Below, one piece after another: positions 9,415 to 18,268 of a DNA stretch of 64,000 nucleotides. Below the pieces are notes generated by a model. The model did no database searches. It had not been told where the DNA came from and was given only the letters and a program-made list of their open reading frames with translations. The translations under genes and the position numbers were made by a program. This stretch comes from Sphingomonas qomolangmaensis (GTDB lineage: Bacteria > Pseudomonadota > Alphaproteobacteria > Sphingomonadales > Sphingomonadaceae): contig NZ_CP101740.1 in NCBI RefSeq assembly GCF_024496245.1, forward strand, positions 124,001-188,000, read 5' to 3'. Position 1 is the first letter of the stretch; each line of letters opens with the position of its first letter.

Positions 9415-10574
9415 CCCGCGCGCCCTGGGCGGCGGACCCCGCAGCGACGCGCGGGCGGCTGCACCGCGAGGCGAGCGAAAGCGAACGCGGGCCGCGCGAC
9501 GCCTTCCAGCGCGATCGCGACCGGATCGTCCATTCGATCAGCTTCCGCCGGCTGCGCCACAAGACGCAGGTGTTCATGGCGCCCGATGGCGATCACTTCC
9601 GCGTGCGACTGACGCACAGCCTGGAGGTCGCGCAGATCGGCCGGGTGATCGCGCGCACATTGGGGCTGAACGAGGATCTGACCGAGGCGCTGTGCCTGGC
9701 GCATGATATCGGCCACCCGCCCTTCGGCCATGCCGGCGAGGACGCGCTGGGCGCCGCGCTGGCGGGCAAGGGCGGGTTCGATCACAACGGGCACACGCTG
9801 CGCGCGTTGATGCTGCTCGAAAGCCCATATCCGCGCTGGCCGGGGCTGAACCTGGGGTGGGAAACGCTCGAGGGGCTGGCGAAGCATAACGGGCCGATCA
9901 CGAACCCCGGCTGGGCGCTGGCCGAGGCCGATTCGACCTTCGCGCTCGACCTGACGCGCTGGCCTTCGCTCGAGGCGCAGGTCGCCGCGCTCGCCGACGA
10001 TATCGCCTATGACAATCACGACATCGACGACGGACTGCGCGCGGGGCTGTTGTCGCGCGACCAGATCATGGCGGTGCCGATGATCGCGCGCGGCTGGGAC
10101 GCGGTGAAGGCGCGGCTGCCCGACGTGCCCGATCATCGGCTGACCGGCGAGCTGATCCGCTCGCAGATCGGGCTGATGGTCAACGACCTGATCGCGACCA
10201 CGCAAGGCCGGATTGCCGAGGCGGGGATCGAAACCGCCGACGATGTCCGCGCGGCGGGGCGCTGCCTGGTCGGCTTTTCGGATGCGATGCGCGACGAGGA
10301 GCGTGCGCTCAAGCGCTTCATGTATGCCGAACTTTATCACCACCCGCGCCAGTTGGCCGCCGCCGACATGGCGCGCGCGGTGGTGGCGGGGCTGTTCGCC
10401 GCCTATGCCGACGATCCGCGCCGCCTGCCCGAGGAATGGCGCGAACTGCTCCCAGCCGAAGAACCCGCGCGCAGCCGCCACATCGCCGATTTCATCGCGG
10501 GCATGACCGATCGCTATGCGATCACGCGCTATCGCGAAGTGGTGGGGCCGATCGAACTGCCCGAGGGCTTCTAG
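9411..10574 (+). CDS. dgt: Deoxyguanosinetriphosphate triphosphohydrolase-like protein
   Basis: This family of HD-domain enzymes splits dNTPs to deoxynucleoside plus triphosphate and helps control dNTP pools. The 387-residue product shows the HD metal ligands in [13 protein letters not shown] and [15 protein letters not shown], a further Asp in [16 protein letters not shown], and the usual N-terminal [13 protein letters not shown]. The length matches the short Dgt subfamily of alphaproteobacteria rather than the 505-residue E. coli enzyme. Its ATG overlaps the stop of the SPOR gene, and its last four bases overlap the convergent radC stop. Confidence 0.93.
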   Translation: MTRAPWAADPAATRGRLHREASESERGPRDAFQRDRDRIVHSISFRRLRHKTQVFMAPDGDHFRVRLTHSLEVAQIGRVIARTLGLNEDLTEALCLAHDIGHPPFGHAGEDALGAALAGKGGFDHNGHTLRALMLLESPYPRWPGLNLGWETLEGLAKHNGPITNPGWALAEADSTFALDLTRWPSLEAQVAALADDIAYDNHDIDDGLRAGLLSRDQIMAVPMIARGWDAVKARLPDVPDHRLTGELIRSQIGLMVNDLIATTQGRIAEAGIETADDVRAAGRCLVGFSDAMRDEERALKRFMYAELYHHPRQLAAADMARAVVAGLFAAYADDPRRLPEEWRELLPAEEPARSRHIADFIAGMTDRYAITRYREVVGPIELPEGF

Positions 10575-11254
10575 ATCAGCCCCAGCGAACGCAGGCTGGC
10601 ATGGCCGCTGGTGCCGATGATGATGTGGTCGTGCACCGCGATGTTCAGTCGCTTGCCGGCATCGACGATCGCGCGGGTCAGATCGATATCGGCGCGGCTG
10701 GGGGTGGGATCGCCCGAGGGGTGGTTGTGGACCAGGATGATCGCCGCCGAGCCGAGGTCGATCGCGCGGCGGATGACTTCGCGGACATGCACCGCGGCTT
10801 CGTCGATCGATCCCTCGCTCATCAATTCGTCACGGATCAGCATGTTGCGGGTGTTGAGGTGGAGCACGCGGACGCGCTCGATCGGGTGGTGCGCCATGTC
10901 GGCGCGCAGATAATCGAGAAGCGCCTGCCAGTTGTTGAGCAACGGGCGTTCGGCCACTTGCGCCTGCACCAGCCGGATCGCGGCGGCGTGCGCGATCTTG
11001 ATCGCCGCGGCCGAGGTTTCGCCCATCCCCGGCACCCGCGCCAGCGCCGCCGGATCGGCGGTGAGCAGCCCGCCGATGCCGCCGAATTCGCGCAGCAGCG
11101 CCTTGGCCAGCGGCTTGGTGTCGCGGCGCGGGATCGCCAGCGCGAGCAGATATTCGATCAGCTCGTGATCGAGCAGCGCCTCGCCGCCATTGCCCAGCAA
11201 CCGCTGGCGCAGCCGCGCGCGGTGACCGGTCGTGTCGGGCGGGGGCTCGGCCAT
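10571..11254 (-). CDS. radC: DNA repair protein RadC family (JAB/MPN domain)
   Basis: The 227-residue product has an N-terminal helix-hairpin-helix part ([20 protein letters not shown]) and a C-terminal JAB metalloprotease-like domain with the full motif [14 protein letters not shown] and an upstream glutamate. RadC proteins are widespread, but a true repair role is doubtful; some work suggests links to recombination or anti-phage functions. The start ATG gives a standard N-terminus, [20 protein letters not shown]. The open frame continues upstream, but only as antisense to the next gene. It is convergent with dgt. Confidence 0.92.
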   Translation of the reverse strand: MAEPPPDTTGHRARLRQRLLGNGGEALLDHELIEYLLALAIPRRDTKPLAKALLREFGGIGGLLTADPAALARVPGMGETSAAAIKIAHAAAIRLVQAQVAERPLLNNWQALLDYLRADMAHHPIERVRVLHLNTRNMLIRDELMSEGSIDEAAVHVREVIRRAIDLGSAAIILVHNHPSGDPTPSRADIDLTRAIVDAGKRLNIAVHDHIIIGTSGHASLRSLGLI

Positions 11255-11323
11255 CGAGGGGCAGGGGTAGCAAAGCGCGCGCGGCGTGCAAATCCTCCCA
11301 GCGCCTCCGGCGAGGAATGGTAA

Positions 11324-14300
11324 GTGCTTGACCATCCTCGCGCAGCCCCGCAACGATCGCCGCGTGATGGCGACAGGGTCAGCGTGACGGCGCAAGCCGA
11401 GCAGGAACCGGGCGCGGTCGCGGCGCGGCGGTGGTGGCGGCTGCTGGGCGTGCCGCGGCGCGGGCGGGTGCCGCTGGGCATCGCGATCGTGCTGCTGGCG
11501 GTGCTCATCGCGGTCTGGAGCCAGCGGCGTCCGCTTGCCGAGAATTTCATCGACGACGAACTGGCGCGGCGCGGTATCGCCGCGAGCTATCGCGTCGCCG
11601 ATATCGGCCTGTCGAGCCAAAGGCTGACCGACCTGGTGATCGGCGACCCCGCCGACCCCGATCTGGTCGCCGACAGCGTGATCGTGCGGACGCAGGTTGG
11701 GCTGTCGGGCGCGCGGGTGACGGGGATCGAGGCGGGGCAGGTGCGGCTGCGCGGACGGCTGGTCGACGGGAAGCTGTCGCTCGGCGCGCTCGACCGGCTG
11801 CTGCCTGCGCCTTCGGGCAAGCCGTTCGCGTTGCCCGAGATGTTCGTCGATGTTGCCGATGCGCGGATGCGGTTGACGACCCCCCATGGTGTGGTCGGGG
11901 TTCGCGTGAGCGGGCGCGGACAGCTGAACGACGGCTTTGCCGGGCGAATCGCCGCGGTCTCCGATCGGCTGGCGGTGAACGGCTGCGCCGGCGGCGGGGT
12001 GAGTGCGGCGATGGCGCTGACGATCGACGAGGGTGCGCCGACGCTGCGCGGGCCGATCCGCGCGGCGACGATCGATTGCGGCGCCAGCGGCCGCGCGCGC
12101 GATGTCGCGCTGGGGCTCAACGCCGCGCTTGGCGCGCAGCTCGATCGCTGGCGCGGGAATGCCAAGATCGTAGTGGCGAGGGCTGGAGCTGCGGCGGGCG
12201 GGCTGTCGGGGCTGACGGGCACGGTCGACTTTGCCGGCAACGTGGCGCGCACCGAGGGTGCGGTCGATCTGGCCTCGCGCGGTTTTGCCGCCACCGATGC
12301 GCGCGGCAGCGGGTTGGCGATCGACGGGCGGTATCGAATCGAAGGCCCCGCGATCCGTTTCGCCGGGCGTGCGCGCGCCGATCGCGTCGGGCTGGCGCCG
12401 GCGCGACTGGCGCAGGCGAGCGGACTGGCACGTAGCGCCGCGGGAACGCCGGTGGCCGCGCTCGGCGCGAAGTTCGCCGATGCCATCGCGCAAGCCGGGA
12501 AGCGGAGCGCGATAGACCTGCGGTTCGCGGTGCAGCAGCGCGGGAGCCGCGGCGCGCTGGTGGTGCGTGAGGCATCGATCGACGCCGCCAGCGGCGCGCG
12601 GATTGTGCTGCGCGGCGGGCAGGGGGTGCGGCTCGGCTGGCCCGGCGGTGCGCTGGGTGTCGATGGAAACCTGACGCTTGGGGGCGGCGGCTTGCCGCAG
12701 GGCGAGGTGCGGCTGGTCCAGGCGCGCCCTGGCGAGGCGGTGACCGGCGAGGCGCGCTTCGAACCCTATGCCGCGGGCGGTGAGGCGCTGGCGCTGGCCC
12801 CGGTGCGCTTCTCGCGCGCGCCCAATGGAGCGACCGCGATCACGACGCGGATGCGGTTCAGCGGCGCGTTTCCGGGCGGGCGGGTCGATGGCCTGACGTT
12901 GCCGATCGACGCGCGCTGGGATGGCGGCAAAAGGCTCGCGGTAAACGCGCGCTGCGCGGCGACGACGTTCGATCGGCTGCGGGTGTCGGCGTTGCTGCTC
13001 GCACCCGCGCAGCTTGCCTTGTGCCCGACCGATGGTGCGTTGCTCAGCATCGGCCCCGGCGGGGTGGGCGGTGGCGCCAGCGTCGCGCGACCGGTGCTGC
13101 GCGGCACGATCGGTGGAACCCCGCTCCGCCTGGAAGCCGCGCGCGCGGTGTTCGCGCTCGACGGGCTGCGCTTCGACGTCGCCGATGTCGCTGCGCGATT
13201 GGGGGCGGGGGATCGCATCTCGCGGCTCGATATCGCGGCGCTCGATGGCCGGGTGCGCGATGGCGGTGCGGCCGGGCGCTTTGCCGGTGCGAGCGGGGTG
13301 ATCGGGAATGTGCCGCTCAATCTGTCGGGTGGGGCGGGGGCGTGGCGCTTTGCCGATGGGCGATTGACCCTGAACGGTGAGGCATTGCGGGTGGCCGATG
13401 CCGCGCCCGAACCGCGCTACAACCCCCTGGCGGCGAATGATTTCGTGCTCACGCTCTCGGGCAACCGCATCGACGCCAGCGGCACGCTTACCACCCCGGC
13501 GGCGGGGGTGAAGGTGGCGGACGTCACGATCGTCCATGATCTGGGCGCGGGGGCGGGGCGCGCCGATCTCGCCGTCACCGGCATCAGCTTTACCGAGGCG
13601 TTCCAGCCCGAAGCGCTCACCAGGCTCACCTTCGGCGTGATCGCCGACGTCGCCGGCACCGTGTCGGGCGCGGGGCAGATACGCTGGAGCCCCGAGTCGG
13701 TTACCAGCGACGGTGTGTTTCGCACCGCGGGTACCGATCTTGCCGCCGCCTTTGGCCCCGTCGAGGGAATTTCGGGCGAGATCCGCTTCACCGACCTGCT
13801 TGGGCTCAAGACCGCGCCGTCGCAGCTCGCGACGATCGCGGTCGCCAATCCGGGGATTCCGGTCGAGAACGGGCAGGTGCGCTACCAGCTGATCGGCGAC
13901 CAGAAGGTGGCGGTCGAGGGCGGGCGCTGGCCGTTCGGCGGCGGCGAGCTGGTGCTCGAGCCTACGGTGCTCGATTTCGGCCAGACGGTCGAGCGGCGGA
14001 TGGTGTTTCGCGTCCGCGGGGTCGATGGCGCGCAATTCCTCCAGACCTTCGATTTCGAGAACCTAAACGCCACCGGCACCTTCGACGGCGTATTGCCGAT
14101 GATCTTCGACGAGCGCGGCGGGCGGATTGAGGATGGCCGCCTGACGGTGCGCGAGGGTGGGGGGACGATCGCCTATATCGGTGAGCTGACGCAGGAAGAT
14201 CTGGGCACCTGGGGCAATCTGGCGTTCCAGGCGCTCAAGGCTATCGACTATGATCGGCTGAACCTGGTGCTCAATGGTTCGCTGTCGGGCGAGATGGTGA

Positions 14301-14551
14301 CCGAGATCCAGTTCGCCGGAATCAGCCAGGGCAAGGGCACCAAATCGAACTTCATCATCGATCGACTCGCGAAGCTGCCGCTCGTGTTCAACATCACGAT
14401 TCGCGCGCCGTTTCGCCAATTGCTCGATTCGGTGCAGAGCTATTACGACCCCAGCCGACTGATCGAGCGCAACCTGCCGACGCTGATCGAACAACAGCAG
14501 CAGCGTGAAGCGCCCCCCGTTCAGCCCCCCGCAAGCGAGAATGTGCCATGA
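11324..14551 (+). CDS. ydbH: YdbH-family intermembrane lipid-transport protein (AsmA-like)
   Basis: A 1075-residue protein with an N-terminal membrane anchor around residues 50-67 (VPLGIAIVLLAVLIAVW) and a very long beta-rich periplasmic part. It ends in a conserved block with FDFENLNATGTFDGVLPM and an amphipathic C-terminal region. YdbH with TamB and YhdP is known in E. coli to carry phospholipids between inner and outer membrane. The two following genes are ynbE and ydbL homologues, the same trio as in E. coli, which strengthens the call. The GTG start has GAGGAA upstream; a second GTG at 11384 is possible. Confidence 0.88.
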   Translation: MLDHPRAAPQRSPRDGDRVSVTAQAEQEPGAVAARRWWRLLGVPRRGRVPLGIAIVLLAVLIAVWSQRRPLAENFIDDELARRGIAASYRVADIGLSSQRLTDLVIGDPADPDLVADSVIVRTQVGLSGARVTGIEAGQVRLRGRLVDGKLSLGALDRLLPAPSGKPFALPEMFVDVADARMRLTTPHGVVGVRVSGRGQLNDGFAGRIAAVSDRLAVNGCAGGGVSAAMALTIDEGAPTLRGPIRAATIDCGASGRARDVALGLNAALGAQLDRWRGNAKIVVARAGAAAGGLSGLTGTVDFAGNVARTEGAVDLASRGFAATDARGSGLAIDGRYRIEGPAIRFAGRARADRVGLAPARLAQASGLARSAAGTPVAALGAKFADAIAQAGKRSAIDLRFAVQQRGSRGALVVREASIDAASGARIVLRGGQGVRLGWPGGALGVDGNLTLGGGGLPQGEVRLVQARPGEAVTGEARFEPYAAGGEALALAPVRFSRAPNGATAITTRMRFSGAFPGGRVDGLTLPIDARWDGGKRLAVNARCAATTFDRLRVSALLLAPAQLALCPTDGALLSIGPGGVGGGASVARPVLRGTIGGTPLRLEAARAVFALDGLRFDVADVAARLGAGDRISRLDIAALDGRVRDGGAAGRFAGASGVIGNVPLNLSGGAGAWRFADGRLTLNGEALRVADAAPEPRYNPLAANDFVLTLSGNRIDASGTLTTPAAGVKVADVTIVHDLGAGAGRADLAVTGISFTEAFQPEALTRLTFGVIADVAGTVSGAGQIRWSPESVTSDGVFRTAGTDLAAAFGPVEGISGEIRFTDLLGLKTAPSQLATIAVANPGIPVENGQVRYQLIGDQKVAVEGGRWPFGGGELVLEPTVLDFGQTVERRMVFRVRGVDGAQFLQTFDFENLNATGTFDGVLPMIFDERGGRIEDGRLTVREGGGTIAYIGELTQEDLGTWGNLAFQALKAIDYDRLNLVLNGSLSGEMVTEIQFAGISQGKGTKSNFIIDRLAKLPLVFNITIRAPFRQLLDSVQSYYDPSRLIERNLPTLIEQQQQREAPPVQPPASENVP

Positions 14552-14772
14552 GCGAAACAGGATTGATGAAAGCCATGAAAAGCGCGACCTTGCTTCGGAT
14601 GTCGAAGCGTGCGGCGATCGGGGCGGTGGTGCTGGCCGGCGGGTGCGTGAATGTCACCGCGCCCGACAAGCCGATCGTCATCAACCTGAACATCAACATC
14701 ACCCAGGAGGTGGTGTACCGATTGGATGGCGAAGCAAAGACGTTGATCCAGCAGAACCCGGGGATTTTTTGA
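14548..14772 (+). CDS. ynbE: YnbE-family outer-membrane lipoprotein
   Basis: A 74-residue small lipoprotein. A charged N-terminus precedes the hydrophobic stretch AAIGAVVLAGGC, whose LAGGC serves as a lipobox. The mature part, with IVINLNINITQEV and a conserved IQQNPGIF tail, is characteristic of YnbE. In E. coli YnbE is reported to be the outer-membrane partner of YdbH, completing the lipid bridge. The ATG overlaps the ydbH stop, so production is coupled. Several in-frame ATGs (14566, 14575) lie nearer the signal sequence and could be used instead. Confidence 0.88.
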   Translation: MSETGLMKAMKSATLLRMSKRAAIGAVVLAGGCVNVTAPDKPIVINLNINITQEVVYRLDGEAKTLIQQNPGIF

Positions 14773-14774
14773 CG

Positions 14775-15146
14775 ATGCGTATCGCGAAATGGATGATCGG
14801 CCTGGCGCTGGTGGCGGGGGTTGCGGGTACCGCGCAGGCGCAGCGCGACCCCGACTATGCCGCGGCACGCGCCGCCGGGCAGATCGGCGAGCAGACCGAC
14901 GGCTATCTGGGCGTGGTGGGCAACGCGCCCGACAATGTCCGCGCGATCGTTCGCGACATCAACATCAAGCGCAAATCGGTCTACACCCAGCGCGCGGGCG
15001 CGGGTTCGACGATCGAACAATTCGCGTTCGTGTCGGGCTGCAACCTGATCGCGCGCACCGAACCGGGCGAGATGTACCAGACGCCGAGCGGCGCCTGGAA
15101 GCAGCGGGGTGCGGGCGCTCCCGAACGCGATCCGCGGTGTGTGTGA
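14775..15146 (+). CDS. ydbL: YdbL family periplasmic protein (DUF1318)
   Basis: A 123-residue exported protein. The signal peptide ends AGTAQAQ near residue 23. The mature domain contains GQIGEQTDGYLGVV and IVRDINIKRKSVY, the DUF1318 signature. In E. coli YdbL is thought to act as a chaperone-like modulator of the YdbH-YnbE bridge. Only two bases separate it from ynbE. A C-terminal extension with two cysteines (GCNLIAR and PRCV) is less conserved. It is the last gene of the operon. Confidence 0.86.
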   Translation: MRIAKWMIGLALVAGVAGTAQAQRDPDYAAARAAGQIGEQTDGYLGVVGNAPDNVRAIVRDINIKRKSVYTQRAGAGSTIEQFAFVSGCNLIARTEPGEMYQTPSGAWKQRGAGAPERDPRCV

Positions 15147-15228
15147 TGTTAGCCGGCGATTGATTTTTCGACGTTCGTAGCGTAGGTGAGTCGTAGCAAT
15201 ATCGATTGATCGTTGTGATCATCTCTGG

Positions 15229-15290
15229 ACCCCGGCTGTGCCAGCAGTCGGGGTTCATTCGTTTGGGGGCCAGCTGCCAGGCCGGCCCCC
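15229..15290. other. Two adjacent stable hairpins in the ydbL-atpI gap
   Basis: ACCCCGGCTG and CAGC(AGT)CGGGGT form the first stem at 15229-15254. GGGGGCC and GGCCCCC form the second at 15265-15290. Neither has a U-run on either strand. They lie just after the stop of the tiny minus-strand frame at 15299-15409 and could be its 3' structure, a small RNA, or a terminator for ydbL. The rest of the 530-base gap shows no other recognisable element apart from the promoter listed next to atpI. Confidence 0.4.
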
Positions 15291-15298
15291 TCCCGCCG

Positions 15299-15409
15299 CT
15301 ACTTAGAGCGGGCCACCTCGATGATCCGAAGAATCAAGGTGGCGAATGCCACCATCAGCAAGCCAGTGCTGACGATGATAATAGCAATATCTTTTGTCGC
15401 TGTTCTCAC
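15299..15409 (-). CDS. Possible 36-residue hydrophobic membrane peptide
   Basis: Unrecognised. A GTG-initiated frame encodes a peptide with a charged start (VRTATKD), a single hydrophobic span IAIIIVSTGLLMVAFATLIL, and a basic tail RIIEVARSK. Its base composition is clearly more A+T-rich than its surroundings. GGAGG abuts the GTG so closely that this start is doubtful, and no better start codon exists downstream except an internal ATG. The layout, a one-span peptide followed by stable hairpins, recalls type I toxin peptides and other small membrane proteins, but no homology can be claimed. Confidence 0.35.
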   Translation of the reverse strand: MRTATKDIAIIIVSTGLLMVAFATLILRIIEVARSK

Positions 15410-15574
15410 CTCCGATCCGCCCGCGTGATTTGGCGCGGATGCCCCGCTCCAGCGGACGTCAGCGAATATTGGTCGACGCCCATTCGGCGGGCAAGCAGCC
15501 AGCGTCAACAAAATGAAAGTTAAAAGGGTTGACGCAGCGGCTGCCTTAGCCGCGCCCTCATCCCACCCCCAAGG

Positions 15575-15602
15575 TTGACTTGGCCCGCCCCCCATCCTAA
15601 TC
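15575..15602 (+). promoter_or_regulatory. Candidate promoter of the atp F0 operon
   Basis: TTGACT at 15575 and CTAATC at 15597 are separated by 16 bases, about 75 bases upstream of the atpI ATG. The -35 is the same TTGACT as in front of rplM. The -10 is weak, so this is a moderate prediction. Confidence 0.45.
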
Positions 15603-15676
15603 GGCGCGTGCCTTGGCGGGCTTGGCCCTCGGTACATGGCGCTTGCCCGGCCCATACGGGGCTTGGAGAAGCGAAT

Positions 15677-15994
15677 ATGGCCGAGAACGAGCCCGGACCG
15701 GACCCCCTGCCCGAGGATGCACGCCTTGATTCGCTCGACGAGCGGCTGGCGCGCGCCAAGACGCAGGAATCGATCCGATCGGGCGAGACGCGCGCGCAGG
15801 ATGGCGAAGGCTATCGTCTGGGCAACCGCGTTCTCGCCGAATTGGTCGGGGGAATGGTTGGCGGTGCGTTGATCGGGTGGACGCTCGATTATTTCTTGGG
15901 CACCTCTCCCTGGCTCCTGCTCGTGCTGCTTGCTCTCGGCATCGTCAGCGCGTTCAGGAATATCATCAGGATTTCGAACCGGCGCTCGAAGTGA
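15677..15994 (+). CDS. atpI: AtpI family protein, F0F1 ATP synthase assembly factor
   Basis: A 105-residue protein with a hydrophilic N-terminal half and two transmembrane segments (ELVGGMVGGALIGWTLDYF and PWLLLVLLALGIVSAF). This is the alphaproteobacterial AtpI form, which assists assembly of the c-ring or supplies magnesium. The ATG follows GGAGAAGCGAAT. It leads the F0 operon, with atpB starting 33 bases after its stop, which is the normal position of atpI. Confidence 0.9.
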   Translation: MAENEPGPDPLPEDARLDSLDERLARAKTQESIRSGETRAQDGEGYRLGNRVLAELVGGMVGGALIGWTLDYFLGTSPWLLLVLLALGIVSAFRNIIRISNRRSK

Positions 15995-16027
15995 TGCTTC
16001 GGGCGCTTTGGCAAATTGGAAACGGCA

Positions 16028-16819
16028 GTGGCGGCTGAGGCAGGCAAGATCGACCCGATGCACCAGTTCGAGGTGCAGTCGATCGCGGATATGTTCACGG
16101 TAGGCGGCCAGACGATCGCCTTCACCAACAGTGCGCTCTACATGGTCGCGGCACTGATCGCGCTCTGGGCGTTCATGCTGGTCGGCATGAAGCGCCAGCT
16201 GGTGCCCGGTCGCGGCCAGATGATGGTCGAGGGATTCGTCGGCTTCATCGACAAGCTGCTCGACGCCAATATCGGCAAGGCGGGGCGCAAATATGTGCCC
16301 TACGTCTTCACGCTGTTCATGTTCATCCTGTTCGCCAACCTGCTCGGGCTGTTGCCGCTGGGGCTGGCCGGGTTGCACCCGTTCACCTTCACCAGCCACT
16401 TCACCGTTACCGGCGTGCTGGCGATCATGAGCTTTTCGATCGTGCTGATCGTCGGCTTTGCCAAGCATGGCCTTCGCTTTTTCAGCCTGTTCGCGCCCAA
16501 GGGCACGCCGATCCCCGTCCTGCTGCTGGTCGCGCCGATCGAGTTCGTCTCGTTCATGGTGCGCCCGTTCAGCCTGGCGCTGCGGCTGTTCGTCGCGATG
16601 ACCGCGGGCCACATCCTGCTGAAGGTGCTGGCGTATTTCGTCATCAATTCCTCGGCGGTGTCGGCGGGTACCGGGCTGCTCGTCGGCATTCCCAGCTTCG
16701 CGCTGATGGTCGGTGTTTCGGCGCTGGAGATTCTGGTCGCCGGCGTGCAGGCCTATGTGTTCGCGCTGCTGACCTCGCTGTACATCAACGATGCCGAGCA
16801 TCTGCACGACCATCACTGA
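16028..16819 (+). CDS. atpB: F0F1 ATP synthase subunit a
   Basis: Subunit a forms the proton half-channels beside the c-ring in the inner membrane. The 263-residue product has five to six membrane spans and the essential arginine in LALRLFVAMTAGHI. Conserved NLLGLLP and AYVFALLTSLYIND motifs are present. The GTG start was chosen because it gives the usual sphingomonad N-terminus MAAEAGKIDPMHQF and has GGAAA five bases upstream; a TTG four codons earlier (16016) is the alternative. It is followed by atpE. Confidence 0.96.
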   Translation: MAAEAGKIDPMHQFEVQSIADMFTVGGQTIAFTNSALYMVAALIALWAFMLVGMKRQLVPGRGQMMVEGFVGFIDKLLDANIGKAGRKYVPYVFTLFMFILFANLLGLLPLGLAGLHPFTFTSHFTVTGVLAIMSFSIVLIVGFAKHGLRFFSLFAPKGTPIPVLLLVAPIEFVSFMVRPFSLALRLFVAMTAGHILLKVLAYFVINSSAVSAGTGLLVGIPSFALMVGVSALEILVAGVQAYVFALLTSLYINDAEHLHDHH

Positions 16820-16864
16820 TTTCTTTCGTTTTCTAACCGCAATTTTTCTCAAGGAGTGAATTTC

Positions 16865-17092
16865 ATGGACGCAGACTCGATCAAGCTGCTCGGTGCCGGT
16901 CTCGCAGCAATCGGCGCAGGCCTTGCCGCGCTCGGCGTGGGCAACGTCTTCTCGGCTTACCTTCAGGGCGCGCTGCGCAATCCTGGCGCGGCTGCCAGCC
17001 AGCAGGGCAACATGTTCATCGGCTTCGCCGCTGCAGAGCTTCTGGGCCTGCTGGCGTTCGTCGTCGCGGTGCTGCTGATTTTCGTCGCCTGA
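16865..17092 (+). CDS. atpE: F0F1 ATP synthase subunit c
   Basis: The 75-residue proteolipid forms the rotor ring. It is a two-helix hairpin with the glycine/alanine-rich first helix AGLAAIGAGLAALGVG, the polar loop ALRNPGA, and the ion-binding glutamate in FAAAELLGLLAFVVA. No sodium-type ligand set is seen, so it is presumably proton-driven. The ATG follows the strong AAGGAG. A strong hairpin follows the gene, fitting the higher expression needed for this subunit. Confidence 0.97.
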   Translation: MDADSIKLLGAGLAAIGAGLAALGVGNVFSAYLQGALRNPGAAASQQGNMFIGFAAAELLGLLAFVVAVLLIFVA

Positions 17093-17098
17093 TTTCGC

Positions 17099-17127
17099 GG
17101 GCAGTGCCGGCTCGTCCGGCGCTGCCC
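17099..17127 (+). terminator. Hairpin between atpE and the b' gene
   Basis: GGGCAGTGCCGG and CCGGCGCTGCCC pair over 12 positions (one wobble) around the loop CTCGT. It lies seven bases after atpE and has no U-run. Such structures commonly stabilise the atpE end of the mRNA and reduce read-through into the b subunits. Confidence 0.5.
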
Positions 17128-17144
17128 CCAAGGACATTTTTCGA

Positions 17145-17636
17145 ATGCCGCAAATCGAACAAGTCGCCGCAACCTTCGCGTCCCAGCTCTTCTGGGTCGT
17201 GCTGACGTTCGGGCTCGCCTATCTGATCATCGGCCGGGGCATGGTGCCCAAGGTGCAGGCGACGATGGACGATCGCGACACCCAGGTCGCCGGCGATTTG
17301 CAGGCGGCAGAGGCGGCGCGCGTCGCGGCGGATGCCGACGAAGAGAATTGGCGTTCGCAGGAAAATGCGGCGCGCGAGGCGGCGCGGCAGAAGCTTGCTG
17401 CTGCCAAGGCGCAGGCTACCGCACGGACCGAGGCGACCCTCGCCGCCTCGGACGCCGAGCACCAGGTTCGGGTCTCCGCCGCCGAAGCGCAGATCGCTGC
17501 GGCCTCGCAAGCGGCATCGGGCGAGATCGAGGGCATTGCCGCCGATCTAGCGCGCGACATCGTCGCGCGGGTATCGGGCGCACCGGTGAGCGAAGACGAA
17601 GCGCGCGGCGCAGTGAAGGTGGTGATGCATGGCTGA
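17145..17636 (+). CDS. atpF2: F0F1 ATP synthase subunit b'
   Basis: A 163-residue peripheral-stalk subunit. One N-terminal membrane helix (LFWVVLTFGLAYLIIG) precedes a long charged, alanine-rich coiled coil that contacts F1. Alphaproteobacteria and cyanobacteria carry two different b-type genes; the one directly after atpE is b'. Its last bases overlap the start of the b gene by eight, so the two are produced together. Which copy is called b or b' rests on gene order rather than on a diagnostic residue. Confidence 0.93.
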   Translation: MPQIEQVAATFASQLFWVVLTFGLAYLIIGRGMVPKVQATMDDRDTQVAGDLQAAEAARVAADADEENWRSQENAAREAARQKLAAAKAQATARTEATLAASDAEHQVRVSAAEAQIAAASQAASGEIEGIAADLARDIVARVSGAPVSEDEARGAVKVVMHG

Positions 17637-18237
17637 CCCAGTGCTCCATTCCGAAGCATCGAACGCCAGCCTGTCGGCCGAGGGCATGCCCGAGACCGGC
17701 GCGGTCGCGATCGAGAGCGTTGGCGCCGAGGGCGCACACGCCGATCCTACGCTGTTCTTCCTCGACCCCACCGGCTGGGTGTCGGCGGCGATGGCGGTCT
17801 TCCTGATCATCCTGCTGGTCAAGGGCGTGCCGCGCCTGATCGGCGCGATGCTCGACAAGCAGATCGGCGAAATCCGGTCGCGGCTCGACGAGGCGAAGCA
17901 GCTTCGCGCCGAGGCCGAAGCGCTGCGCGCCGAATATGCGCGCAAGCTGGCGACCGTCGAGGTCGACGCCGCGGCGATGATCGCGCATGCCGACGAAGAG
18001 GCGACCGCGATGATGGCCAAGGCCGAGATCGACGCCGCGACGCTGGTGCGCCGCCGCACCCGCATGGCCGAAGACAAGATCGCGGCCGCCGAGCGTCAGG
18101 CGATCGCCGACGTTCGGATCCGCGCAGCCGACGCTGCGGCCAAGGCGGCGGCAGCGATCATCGCCGAAAAGCACGGCGCGACCGCCGACCGCGCGTTGGT
18201 CGACCGCACGATCGCGGGGCTTGGCCGGGTCAACTGA
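17629..18237 (+). CDS. atpF: F0F1 ATP synthase subunit b
   Basis: The second stalk subunit, 202 residues. It has an N-terminal cytoplasmic extension of about 40 residues that typical b subunits lack. A membrane helix follows (VSAAMAVFLIILLVKGVP), then a long coiled coil beginning ARLDEAKQL-like residues (SRLDEAKQLRAEAEALRAEY). The gene ends the F0 operon; the F1 genes are not adjacent, as is normal in this class. It converges on the next, minus-strand gene with only 21 bases between. Confidence 0.93.
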   Translation: MADPVLHSEASNASLSAEGMPETGAVAIESVGAEGAHADPTLFFLDPTGWVSAAMAVFLIILLVKGVPRLIGAMLDKQIGEIRSRLDEAKQLRAEAEALRAEYARKLATVEVDAAAMIAHADEEATAMMAKAEIDAATLVRRRTRMAEDKIAAAERQAIADVRIRAADAAAKAAAAIIAEKHGATADRALVDRTIAGLGRVN

Positions 18238-18238
18238 T

Positions 18239-18268
18239 GCCGGCCCGCTGGCGGTCGGTCAGGCCGGC
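18239..18268. terminator. Possible bidirectional terminator stem between atpF and the convergent gene
   Basis: GCCGGCC and GGCCGGC pair over seven bases with a 16-base loop, spanning the short gap between the two stop codons. No U-run is visible, so the assignment is weak. Confidence 0.3.

Noticed and set aside
11255-14035. Very long minus-strand open frame continuous with radC
   Set aside because: It is antisense to ydbH; only the last 227 codons show RadC motifs. Long shadow frames are expected in such high-GC DNA.
15206-15523. Plus-strand frame of 105 codons in the ydbL-atpI gap
   Set aside because: No ribosome site, no hydrophobic or domain pattern, and it crosses the hairpins and the opposite small frame.
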